A DNA stretch of 7,049 nucleotides, from the NCBI GenBank assembly GCA_014381165.1, contig JACMIM010000081.1:1-7049 (forward strand), in the 5' to 3' direction. This DNA is from Roseiflexaceae bacterium (GTDB taxonomy: Bacteria; Chloroflexota; Chloroflexia; Chloroflexales; Roseiflexaceae). This document shows positions 1-5,932 of this stretch, piece by piece; the first letter of the stretch is position 1, and each line of letters opens with the position of its first letter. The position numbers and the translations under genes are program-made. The notes under the pieces are model-generated. The model ran no database searches, had not been told where the DNA came from, and saw only the letters and a program-made list of their open reading frames with translations.

Positions 1-2651
1 AGCGCCACCGTGTAGCGGCTGCGCGCCGCTGTATCGCCAATTGTTTCGCGGGCGGCGTCGGCGCGTGCCCCGAAGCCACGCGCTACCATCACCGGGGCGA
101 GCGTGCTCAAGGCGCGCGCGCGCTCAGATTCCAGCCCAATCTGCTCGATCGCCGTGAGTGCGCCGGCCACCCGGCCCGCTCTCGCCCGCGCCACGCACAA
201 GTCGGTCAGGGCGCGCGCGCGCTGCTCGTCATCGAGAATCCCACCGACCATTGCTGCCGCTTTGTCCAGCCGGCCATTCGTGATATAGGCATTAGCCAGC
301 TCGTGCTGTGTCCAGCCGCGCTCGTCGGCATCGGGAATGGTGGCCGCGATACGGGCGGCGGTGTCGACCTCACCGGCGCGGGCCAGCGCCGCCGCGATGC
401 GCGAATGGCCACGATCGCGCTGCTCGCCCTGCTCCAGCAGTTCAACCGTGTGCATGGCGGCGGGCAGATCGCCAACCCTGGCGTAGGCACTGGCCAACAG
501 CACGGTCAGTGGCGTGCGATCGTCGTCGCCCAAGCCGCGAATATCCTCAGCGGCCAAGGTGAGCGCCGCAGCGGCATTGGGCGCTTTGGTTAGCGCCAGG
601 TCGATCAGCGTTCTCGCCCGCACATCGCGCTCGGCGACCATGCGCGCGGCCATGAGCGCCGAAGCCGACTGGCCGCCTTCGACCAGCGCCTGCGCGACCA
701 GCCCCAGCGCTTCGTCGCGCAGGCGCTGGTGGGCGATCACCGCCACATGCTCGACCGCAGCCGTATCGCCGTGGCGGGCCAGATCGCAGGCCAGCTCGGT
801 GCGCGCCCAGGCGCTGGCGGTTTCGGTCTTGAGCGTGCCAAGCACCTCGCGGAAGCGGCGGCTGTGGCCAGCGCGGGCGTGGCCGGCGGCAACCTCGGCC
901 AGCGCCCACTCGTGGGTCTGGCTGTGGACAATCGCCTGGGCGACCTCTTCGGCGCGGGTCAGCTTGTGCTGCGCGATCAGGTGGCGCACGACCTCGGTTT
1001 CGATCAAGCCACGCCGTTCGGGGTGTGCGATCCGCACGGCAATGCCCAGCGCACGGTCGGGATCGCGTGCCTGTAGCGCGGCGCGGGCAAGCGTGGCCTG
1101 AGCTTCCTCGCGCTCGTCACGCCAGCGGCGCGGCAGCCCCGGCACCTCCAGGTCGAGCGCCTCGGCCAACATGCGCACGGCATGAGTTTTAATGCCGCGC
1201 TCAAAGCAGGCTTCACCAACCCGTCGCAGTACCAGCGCCTTCGCGCGGCCATCGGGCAGCTGGTCGATTAGCGCGCGCGTGCGCCGCAGCACGGCATCAC
1301 GCGGTTCGCCATTATCCAGCGCGGCAAGCATGGCGGTTGCAGTCGTTTCAGGCGCAAGCGTGCGGCCAAGCGAGGCGAGTGTCCCGCTCGCCACCGCCGC
1401 CCTGACCAACTGGTCGAGACGCCCGGTTGCGCTGGCCACGGTCGCGGCCCAAGCAGCATCAGCGGCGGATTGGCGGAGGCCGCCGGTGCGGCGTTCTTGC
1501 GCAAGCGCCCATGTACGGCTGGCAAGCTCGGCGACCCCCTGCGGCGGTTCGCTCAATGCAAGATGGCGGGCGAGCTGGCGGGTGAAGTAGTCGTCCACGC
1601 CCTGGTCGAGGGCGCTGCCACACAACGAACGCGCCAGCGCGACAAAGCCGGCGTGGATGGCCGCAACATCACCCGCCTGCCGCAGAATAAAGCCGCGCGA
1701 GGCTGCGTGATACAGCCGCACTCGGTCGGCGGTGCGCTCGACCAGTGGCCCCCAACCGTCGAGCAGTTGCAGCAGATGTGGTGCTTCGGCCTGGGCTAGG
1801 GCGGCGGCGTGATCCAGCGGCAGCGGCTCGCCCGCCCCAGCCAAGGCGAAGGCCAGCGTGCGGCCAGAATCATCGAGCGTGCGCCACCAGTGGGCGTGCA
1901 GCGCTTCCAGCCCCTCGGGAAGGCCGCTGGCACGCAGCAGGCCACGCTCGAACAATCCATAGGCCAGCGCAACATACAGAAACGAGCGGTCGCTATGAGC
2001 GGCCAGCGCGGTCGCCAGCGATTTGCTGGCTCCCAGTGCTCGCGCGGCCTCGACCAGGCTGCGCATCAGGACTGCGCCCGAGATCGGCAGGCGCAGGCGT
2101 GCGGTGGCCGCATCCGGCGCAAGGCTGCCCGGCTCACAGGCATAGACGATCACAACACCGGCGGGAATGCTTGGTTGAAACGGCGGCGAAGCGGTGTCGT
2201 CGGGCGGCAGTGTATCGACCAGCACGACCAGCGGGTCATACGTGGAGCGGCGCGCGACGGCCTCGGCCAGCAGGTCTTTCAGCGGCTGGGCATCATGGCT
2301 GGCGGCGGGGGGCACCACCGGCACCGGCAGATCGTAGATCGCAATCACCTGGGCGCATAGCGCAGCCAGCCCTGCGCCCGCGTCGTCGCCCGACAGCCAG
2401 AGCGGGTAGCCGCGCTCGGCGGCAAGCTGGCACAGCAGGGTTGTCGCACCGGCACCAGGCGGCCCCTCGATCAGCAGCAGCCCGCTGCCGATCTCGCCAA
2501 GCAGCGTATCGAATTCGCTGATCAGCTCAGGGCGCGTCACCGCCCGCGCCATGCGCTCCTCGACGCGCCGCCGTTGCGCCGCCACCGCCGCGTGCGCCTG
2601 GTGCAGCGTGGGCATTCGTTCGACGGCGAGCAACGATGGCAGCGCAGGCAT
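1..2651 (-). CDS. STAND/NACHT-like ATPase with TPR-like solenoid repeats (3' end beyond window)
   Basis: An open frame with no stop runs from ATG at 2651 off the left edge (883 full codons plus 2 bases). GAGAGG lies 6-7 bases before the ATG, and the gene starts 33 bases after the crp stop, so the two are probably co-transcribed. Residues 60-230 look like a P-loop NTPase core: a Walker A-like GPPGAGATT at 63-71 and a Walker B-like VVLVDT at 142-147. The usual Walker A lysine is Ala69. Residues about 223-340 match my memory of STAND proteins: a SFLYVALA segment, a helical region starting LPEGLEALH, and a winged-helix-like part ending near LYHAASRGF. From about residue 470 to the edge the protein is almost entirely helical with repeats of roughly 31-33 residues (pattern A..LA.A.A..G....A), as in TPR-like solenoids. 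STAND proteins are usually signal-responsive switches or scaffolds; the ligand and output here are unknown. The domain call is fairly secure, ATPase activity is doubtful. Confidence 0.85.
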   Translation of the reverse strand, partial: MPALPSLLAVERMPTLHQAHAAVAAQRRRVEERMARAVTRPELISEFDTLLGEIGSGLLLIEGPPGAGATTLLCQLAAERGYPLWLSGDDAGAGLAALCAQVIAIYDLPVPVVPPAASHDAQPLKDLLAEAVARRSTYDPLVVLVDTLPPDDTASPPFQPSIPAGVVIVYACEPGSLAPDAATARLRLPISGAVLMRSLVEAARALGASKSLATALAAHSDRSFLYVALAYGLFERGLLRASGLPEGLEALHAHWWRTLDDSGRTLAFALAGAGEPLPLDHAAALAQAEAPHLLQLLDGWGPLVERTADRVRLYHAASRGFILRQAGDVAAIHAGFVALARSLCGSALDQGVDDYFTRQLARHLALSEPPQGVAELASRTWALAQERRTGGLRQSAADAAWAATVASATGRLDQLVRAAVASGTLASLGRTLAPETTATAMLAALDNGEPRDAVLRRTRALIDQLPDGRAKALVLRRVGEACFERGIKTHAVRMLAEALDLEVPGLPRRWRDEREEAQATLARAALQARDPDRALGIAVRIAHPERRGLIETEVVRHLIAQHKLTRAEEVAQAIVHSQTHEWALAEVAAGHARAGHSRRFREVLGTLKTETASAWARTELACDLARHGDTAAVEHVAVIAHQRLRDEALGLVAQALVEGGQSASALMAARMVAERDVRARTLIDLALTKAPNAAAALTLAAEDIRGLGDDDRTPLTVLLASAYARVGDLPAAMHTVELLEQGEQRDRGHSRIAAALARAGEVDTAARIAATIPDADERGWTQHELANAYITNGRLDKAAAMVGGILDDEQRARALTDLCVARARAGRVAGALTAIEQIGLESERARALSTLAPVMVARGFGARADAARETIGDTAARSRYTVA

Positions 2652-2684
2652 GGGCTTCCTCTCAGTCACACAGGTAGCTGGACG

Positions 2685-3383
2685 CTACCGCCCGGCCAGG
2701 CCGCGTAGCCGCCCAACATCCAGCAGCACAATCGCCTCGTCGGTGATCCGAATCAATCCCGCTTCGCGGAACTCGCCGACCGCCTTCGTGACTGTCTCGC
2801 GGTAGGAGCCAAGCATCTCGGCCAGTTGCTGGTGTGTGTAGCGAATCACCGCTGGTGGGCTGACGGCCTGCTCGATTCCGCAGTCGGCCAGGCTCAACAG
2901 GATGGCTGCTAGGCGCTGGGGCACGCTCTTGAACGCGATATCGGCCAGCTTGCGCTCCAGCGCACGCAGCCGCCGCGCGATCACGTCCATCATGCGCAGC
3001 GCGACCGAAGGGTTGCCGATCATCAGCTCGCGCACCTCGTCGCTGGGCAGCGCGCCCACGCGGCAATCGCTCAACGCCTCGGCGAAGCAGTCGTGCGGGC
3101 GATCGCCAAGCAGTGCGGCCTCGCCAAACACCGCCTGGCGCTCCAGCACGAACAGCGTCAGCGAGCGGCCCTCGGGCGAAAGCTTGTACAAGCGCACGCG
3201 GCCCGATTTCACGAACAGCAGCCGCTGGGTGCGCTCCTCGGGCGTGAAGAAGAGATAGCCAGCCGGGTAATCGCTGAAACTTGTGCGCCGCTCGATCATG
3301 GCGCGCAGCTCCGGCGCAAGCTCGGCAAACACATCGTCGGGCGGCTCACACGCACTCGTGTCGTTCTCAGGCTGATAAACCAT
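2685..3383 (-). CDS. Crp/Fnr-family transcriptional regulator
   Basis: A 232-residue protein, the usual length for the family. Residues about 25-125 form a cyclic-nucleotide-binding-type beta-roll, with GYLFFTPEE, LLFVKSGRVRLY and the phosphate-binding-cassette-like FGEAALLGDRPHD (86-98). Residues 130-152 would be the dimerisation helix. Residues 153-222 form the winged helix-turn-helix, with YTHQQLAEMLGSYRETVTKA (182-201); the recognition helix keeps the RETV of E. coli CRP. The arginine that contacts cAMP phosphate in CRP (Arg82, ten residues after the Glu of FGE) is Asp98 here, so cAMP binding is doubtful. There is no N-terminal cysteine cluster of the FNR type. The ATG at 3383 is supported by AGAAGGA at 3390-3396, six bases upstream. 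The gene is first in an apparent operon with the STAND gene, which it may or may not control. The family is certain, the ligand unknown. Confidence 0.95.
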   Translation of the reverse strand: MVYQPENDTSACEPPDDVFAELAPELRAMIERRTSFSDYPAGYLFFTPEERTQRLLFVKSGRVRLYKLSPEGRSLTLFVLERQAVFGEAALLGDRPHDCFAEALSDCRVGALPSDEVRELMIGNPSVALRMMDVIARRLRALERKLADIAFKSVPQRLAAILLSLADCGIEQAVSPPAVIRYTHQQLAEMLGSYRETVTKAVGEFREAGLIRITDEAIVLLDVGRLRGLAGR

Positions 3384-3415
3384 GGCGCATCCTTCTATAC
3401 AGCGTTCAGCCTTGC

Positions 3416-3444
3416 ATTATGCGCGACTTCGCACTCGCCCGCAA
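3416..3444 (-). promoter_or_regulatory. Putative sigma70-type promoter of the crp-STAND operon
   Basis: Read on the minus strand, TTGCGG (3439-3444, 3 of 6 to the -35 consensus) is followed after 17 bases by CATAAT (3416-3421, 5 of 6 to the -10). Transcription would start near 3409, giving a leader of about 25 bases that includes the AGAAGGA ribosome site. Spacing and position fit well, the -35 is weak. I saw no CRP-type TGTGA-N6-TCACA or FNR-type site around it that would show autoregulation. A short inverted pair, CTTGC at 3411-3415 and GCAAG at 3441-3445, brackets the promoter, but it could be chance. Confidence 0.5.
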
Positions 3445-3455
3445 GCCGAAACTAA

Positions 3456-3650
3456 CCACGAAGACGCGAAGACGCGAAGGTTATGAAAAATACGCTACAG
3501 CCAGTCCTCATAGAGCACAAAGAACAAAGAAACACAGAACAGTAGTGCTCCGCCGCAATTCAAAAGCATGGCCGCGTTGTTCTTTGTTTATTTGATCTCC
3601 CTATACGCTTCGTCTTACTTCTGGTTCTTCGTGCCTTCGTGTCTTCGTGG
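3456..3650. repeat. Nested inverted-repeat intergenic element
   Basis: The outer arms are 3456-3480 and 3626-3650. Each is a short-period run of CACGAAGA-type units, and the two are reverse complements at 21 of 25 positions, all four differences being transitions. An inner perfect 11-base pair, ACAAAGAACAA at 3517-3527 and its complement at 3577-3587, lies within them, as does GAGCAC/GTGCTC at 3513-3518 and 3545-3550. The sequence is much more AT- and purine-rich than its surroundings. Similar CCACGAAGACACGAAG runs recur in intergenic regions of several bacterial phyla from memory. The right arm touches the MFS stop codon (3651-3653), so the transcript of that gene would run straight into the structure, which may stabilise or end the mRNA. 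There is no transposase and no clear target-site duplication. Confidence 0.65.
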
Positions 3651-4946
3651 CTATGCTCCGGTCGGCTTGGGTGGCTGTGCGCCGATGTTGAACAGCACGA
3701 ACAGCGCCAGGCCGACGAAGCGCAGCGCAGAGGCGGCGATCAGCGCGGGCCCAAAGCCAAATGCGTCGGCTAGCACGGTGCCGATCAGCGGGCCAAAGAA
3801 CAGCGCGATATAGGTTGTGAGCTGGTACAGCGCCACATAGCTGGCCGTCTGACCGGGCGGTGTCGTACTCAAGAGAATGTCGAACAGCACCAACTCGATG
3901 CCAGCGAGAAAGATATTGGCGAGGCCTGCGTACAGTGGCAGCGGCAGTGCCGAGGTCGTCAGCGCTGTCACCAGCGGGTACAGCGCGATGCCCAGCGTGC
4001 AGATGCGCAGCACCAGCCCCGCGCCGTGCCGTCGCGTCAGCGAAGCCCACATGAAATAGGCCACCAGCAGCACTGCGCTGCCGGTTGTGTTGATCACGCC
4101 GATCCAAGCATCCGAGGCGTCTAGTTCGCGCACCCAGTACAGCGGAAACAGCGGCAGGCCCAGGCCCATGCCAAAGCGAAACACCAACTGGCTGCCCACG
4201 AACTGGCTGTAGGCGCGGTTCTGACGCAGCGCCGCCACGCCTGCGCGCGTGCGTTCGCGCCAGGGCAGCCGCTCGGCGGGCTTGGCCACTGGCGTGTTGT
4301 CGGGGATGTCGATCCTGCTGGCAAAGGCGAAGCTCAACACACCGCCAAGAAACGAGCCGATGAAAATCAGCTGGTAATTCAGCGGAAAGCTGACCTGATT
4401 GAGCACCCAACCGCACAGCGCCACCGATCCAGCTGTGGTCAGGCCCAGGATCGACCAGCGCCGGCTCATCAGGAAGTAGCGCCTGTCCGGCCCGGCCACC
4501 GCGCCCATCACCACCGTAAAAGCAACATTCAGCATAGTCTGCGGCACAGTCGCCAGCGCCCAAATCAGGATGATCACAATCGGCACCCAATCAGGCGGCA
4601 GCACAAACGGTGCTAGGCCGATCAGCAGGTAGGCAGCGAAGCCAGCCTGGCGCGAGCCGGTGTACCACGGCACGATATTGCGCCGCCCCTCGAGCAGCCG
4701 GCCGATCGGCAGGGCCAGCAGCATGCCCGCCAGTGCTGGCAGCGCCGTCAGCAGGCCCACCAGGAATGATGAGGCGTTCAGGCGCACCAAAAAGACTGGC
4801 AGAAACGTCGCGATGCCATTCACAAGGCCCACGCCCACGCCATCCAACAACACATTGCGAATATTGCGTTGCGCTGTGTCGGCGGGCTGGAAGAACGAGC
4901 GAAAACCCGCAGCGGCCCGCCGCCGAAATGTGTTGAAGAGGTACAT
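3651..4946 (-). CDS. Major facilitator superfamily (MFS) transporter
   Basis: A 431-residue, strongly hydrophobic protein with about twelve predicted membrane helices in two halves, separated by a charged cytoplasmic loop at about residues 210-245 (from FASRIDIPDN to the RQNRAYSQF segment). The loop between the second and third helices has GRLLEGRRN (82-90), a degenerate MFS motif A. The N-terminus (YLFNTFRRR) is basic and should face the cytoplasm. The substrate cannot be read from the sequence; an efflux or solute-uptake permease is likely. I chose ATG 4946 because a GGAA lies ten bases upstream. A GTG at 4955 in the same frame would add three residues, but the GGA would then be only two bases away. 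It is divergent from the rsbQ-like gene and its TAG stop abuts the inverted-repeat element. The family is certain; the function is unassigned. Confidence 0.93.
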   Translation of the reverse strand: MYLFNTFRRRAAAGFRSFFQPADTAQRNIRNVLLDGVGVGLVNGIATFLPVFLVRLNASSFLVGLLTALPALAGMLLALPIGRLLEGRRNIVPWYTGSRQAGFAAYLLIGLAPFVLPPDWVPIVIILIWALATVPQTMLNVAFTVVMGAVAGPDRRYFLMSRRWSILGLTTAGSVALCGWVLNQVSFPLNYQLIFIGSFLGGVLSFAFASRIDIPDNTPVAKPAERLPWRERTRAGVAALRQNRAYSQFVGSQLVFRFGMGLGLPLFPLYWVRELDASDAWIGVINTTGSAVLLVAYFMWASLTRRHGAGLVLRICTLGIALYPLVTALTTSALPLPLYAGLANIFLAGIELVLFDILLSTTPPGQTASYVALYQLTTYIALFFGPLIGTVLADAFGFGPALIAASALRFVGLALFVLFNIGAQPPKPTGA

Positions 4947-4981
4947 TGCTGCCACATTCCACTAGGATTGTTAGCTATCGT

Positions 4982-4998
4982 AGCACAGGCTCTGTGCT
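4982..4998. promoter_or_regulatory. Perfect 17-bp dyad in the divergent intergenic region (putative operator)
   Basis: AGCACAG, three bases, then CTGTGCT: a perfect 7-bp inverted repeat between the MFS gene and the rsbQ-like gene. It ends one base before the extended -10 on the plus strand, so it occupies the -35/spacer region of that promoter and would also lie in the MFS leader or promoter. That position suits a dimeric regulator of one or both genes. It does not match LexA, CRP or FNR consensus sites. An RNA hairpin in the MFS leader is the alternative. Confidence 0.45.
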
Positions 4999-4999
4999 C

Positions 5000-5008
5000 T
5001 GGTATACT
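5000..5008 (+). promoter_or_regulatory. Putative extended -10 promoter for the rsbQ-PAS operon
   Basis: TGGTATACT contains a TGn extension followed by TATACT (5 of 6 to the -10 consensus). No good -35 hexamer lies 16-18 bases upstream (GTAGCA at 17), which is tolerated by extended -10 promoters and also fits a promoter helped by an activator bound at the adjacent dyad. The transcript would start near 5015 and reach the ribosome site at 5053. On the minus strand, TATAAA (5013-5018) and TGCTACGAT (4976-4984) are weak candidates for the MFS promoter, neither with a convincing -35. Confidence 0.4.
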
Positions 5009-5052
5009 ATCCTTTATAGTTCGCCTGCCGCTAAAGCACACCGGCAAAGCCT

Positions 5053-5060
5053 GGAAGAGG
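5053..5060 (+). promoter_or_regulatory. Shine-Dalgarno supporting a TTG start for the rsbQ-like gene
   Basis: GGAAGAGG ends six bases before TTG at 5067-5069, an ideal spacing. No ATG or GTG lies in this frame between here and the first conserved RsbQ residues (ILARNN), so this site decides the start. Confidence 0.5.
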
Positions 5061-5066
5061 CCTCAT

Positions 5067-5186
5067 TTGGTTAGCGTTGTAGCACCGTCTGAACACCACC
5101 ACGATATTCTCGCACGGAACAATGTTTCAGTTTTTGGCCACGGCACGCAGCCGCTTATGTTTGCGCACGGCTTCGGTTGCGCCTAG
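5067..5186 (+). pseudogene. rsbQ: 5' part of the rsbQ-like gene, ending in an in-frame amber codon
   Basis: From TTG 5067 the frame encodes 39 residues that match the start of RsbQ: ILARNNVSVFG, then LMFAHGFGC, equivalent to AILKRNHVKV and IMFAPGFGC of the B. subtilis protein as I remember it. It then reaches Ala-stop (GCC TAG) at 5181-5186, where RsbQ and its KAI2/D14 relatives have Asp-Gln. The same frame continues directly into the rest of the protein with no gap or insertion, so the TAG looks like a CAG-to-TAG change rather than a frameshift. The lost segment holds the first beta strands and the HGFG loop that helps form the oxyanion hole, so the downstream part is unlikely to be a working enzyme alone. 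The alternatives are a base-call error or readthrough. Confidence 0.7.
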
Positions 5187-5189
5187 CAG

Positions 5190-5909
5190 ATGTGGCGGTT
5201 CGTTGCGCCAGCTTTCGCCGAGGCGTACAAAATCGTGCTGTTCGACTATGTGGGGGCTGGCGGCTCTGACCGCCGCGCCTACACTGCCGAGCGCTATAGC
5301 AGCCTGGCTGGCTATGCACAGGATGTGCTGGATATCTGCGAGGCGCTGGATTTGACCAACATCTGCTTTGTTGGCCACTCGGTCAGCGCTGTGATCGGCG
5401 TGCTGGCAGCCATCCAAGCCCCCGAGCGGTTTGCACAGCTGATTCTGGTCAGCCCCTCGCCGCGCTATATCAACGAACCACCCGATTACTTTGGTGGCTT
5501 CGAGCGCGAAGATATCGTGGGACTCCTTGACCTGATGGAAAAGAACGCGACCAGCTGGGCCAGTGTGCTTGCGCCCATGGTTGCACAGAACCAGCAGCGC
5601 CCCGAGCTGACCCAGGAGCTTGTCGGGAGCTTCTGCGCAATCGATCCAGAGATCGCCCACCAGTTCGCCGAGGTCACATTTTTTTCGGATAATCGTGCTG
5701 ATCTGCCCCATGTGCCGGTGCCAGCGCTGATCTTGCAGTGCTCCGACGATATCATTGCCCCGCGCGCTGTCGGCGAGTATCTCCACAATCATCTGCCGCA
5801 AAGCACGCTACGAGTTTTGCAGGCCACAGGCCACTGCCCGCACCTCAGCCACCCCAATGAAGTCATTCAGGCTATTCGTATGTATCTAGCGGCTGTATCA
5901 GCCCAATAA
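5190..5909 (+). CDS. rsbQ: RsbQ-like alpha/beta hydrolase, main part (downstream of the amber codon)
   Basis: These 239 residues align without gaps to B. subtilis RsbQ from residue 33 onward. Shared segments include VAPAF, LFDYVG, GYAQDVLD, CEALDL, FVGHS and FFSD. The catalytic triad is in place: Ser64 (GHS), Asp187 (SDDIIAP) and His215 (GHCPH), equal to RsbQ Ser96, Asp219 and His247 with a constant offset of 32. RsbQ is a cytoplasmic hydrolase that lets the PAS phosphatase RsbP respond to energy stress, probably by supplying or processing a small hydrophobic ligand; plant KAI2 and D14 receptors are relatives. The ATG at 5190 has no ribosome site and lacks the first strands and HGFG loop, so it is probably an internal methionine; the true gene likely begins at TTG 5067. 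If intact it would be about 279 residues, close to the 269 of RsbQ. The PAS gene starts 24 bases after its TAA. Confidence 0.9.
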   Translation: MWRFVAPAFAEAYKIVLFDYVGAGGSDRRAYTAERYSSLAGYAQDVLDICEALDLTNICFVGHSVSAVIGVLAAIQAPERFAQLILVSPSPRYINEPPDYFGGFEREDIVGLLDLMEKNATSWASVLAPMVAQNQQRPELTQELVGSFCAIDPEIAHQFAEVTFFSDNRADLPHVPVPALILQCSDDIIAPRAVGEYLHNHLPQSTLRVLQATGHCPHLSHPNEVIQAIRMYLAAVSAQ

Positions 5910-5932
5910 ACCTTGACAGAAACAACTGGACT

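Noticed and set aside
103..240. GCGCGCGCGC runs at about 113-122 and 211-220 as functional sites
   Set aside because: They encode Glu-Arg-Ala-Arg-Ala-type repeat residues of the STAND solenoid and are explained by GC-rich codon use.
103..2521. Many plus-strand open frames opposite the STAND gene (for example 514-1101, 1192-1590, 1745-2521)
   Set aside because: They are Arg/Ala/Ser-rich shadow frames of a high-GC gene on the other strand and show no recognisable domain; the minus-strand frame is continuous and has clear domain patterns.
3456..3650. CRISPR array
   Set aside because: The units are short, degenerate and adjacent, arranged as inverted arms, without regular spacers.
3601..4590. 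Minus-strand 329-residue open frame overlapping the MFS gene
   Set aside because: Composition is shadow-like; the overlapping frame ending at 3651 has twelve membrane helices and normal MFS features.
4953..4955. GTG at 4955 as the MFS start
   Set aside because: The only purine-rich site would be two bases away; the ATG at 4946 has better spacing.
4982..4998. LexA or CRP binding site
   Set aside because: The half sites AGCACAG/CTGTGCT have the wrong orientation and spacing for either consensus.
5170..5192. A frameshift as the cause of the break in the rsbQ-like gene
   Set aside because: Sequences on both sides of the TAG are in the same frame and align to RsbQ with a constant residue offset, so a nonsense substitution fits better.
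5127..5801. Minus-strand 224-residue open frame opposite the hydrolase
   Set aside because: It is the antisense of an excellent RsbQ match and resembles no family.
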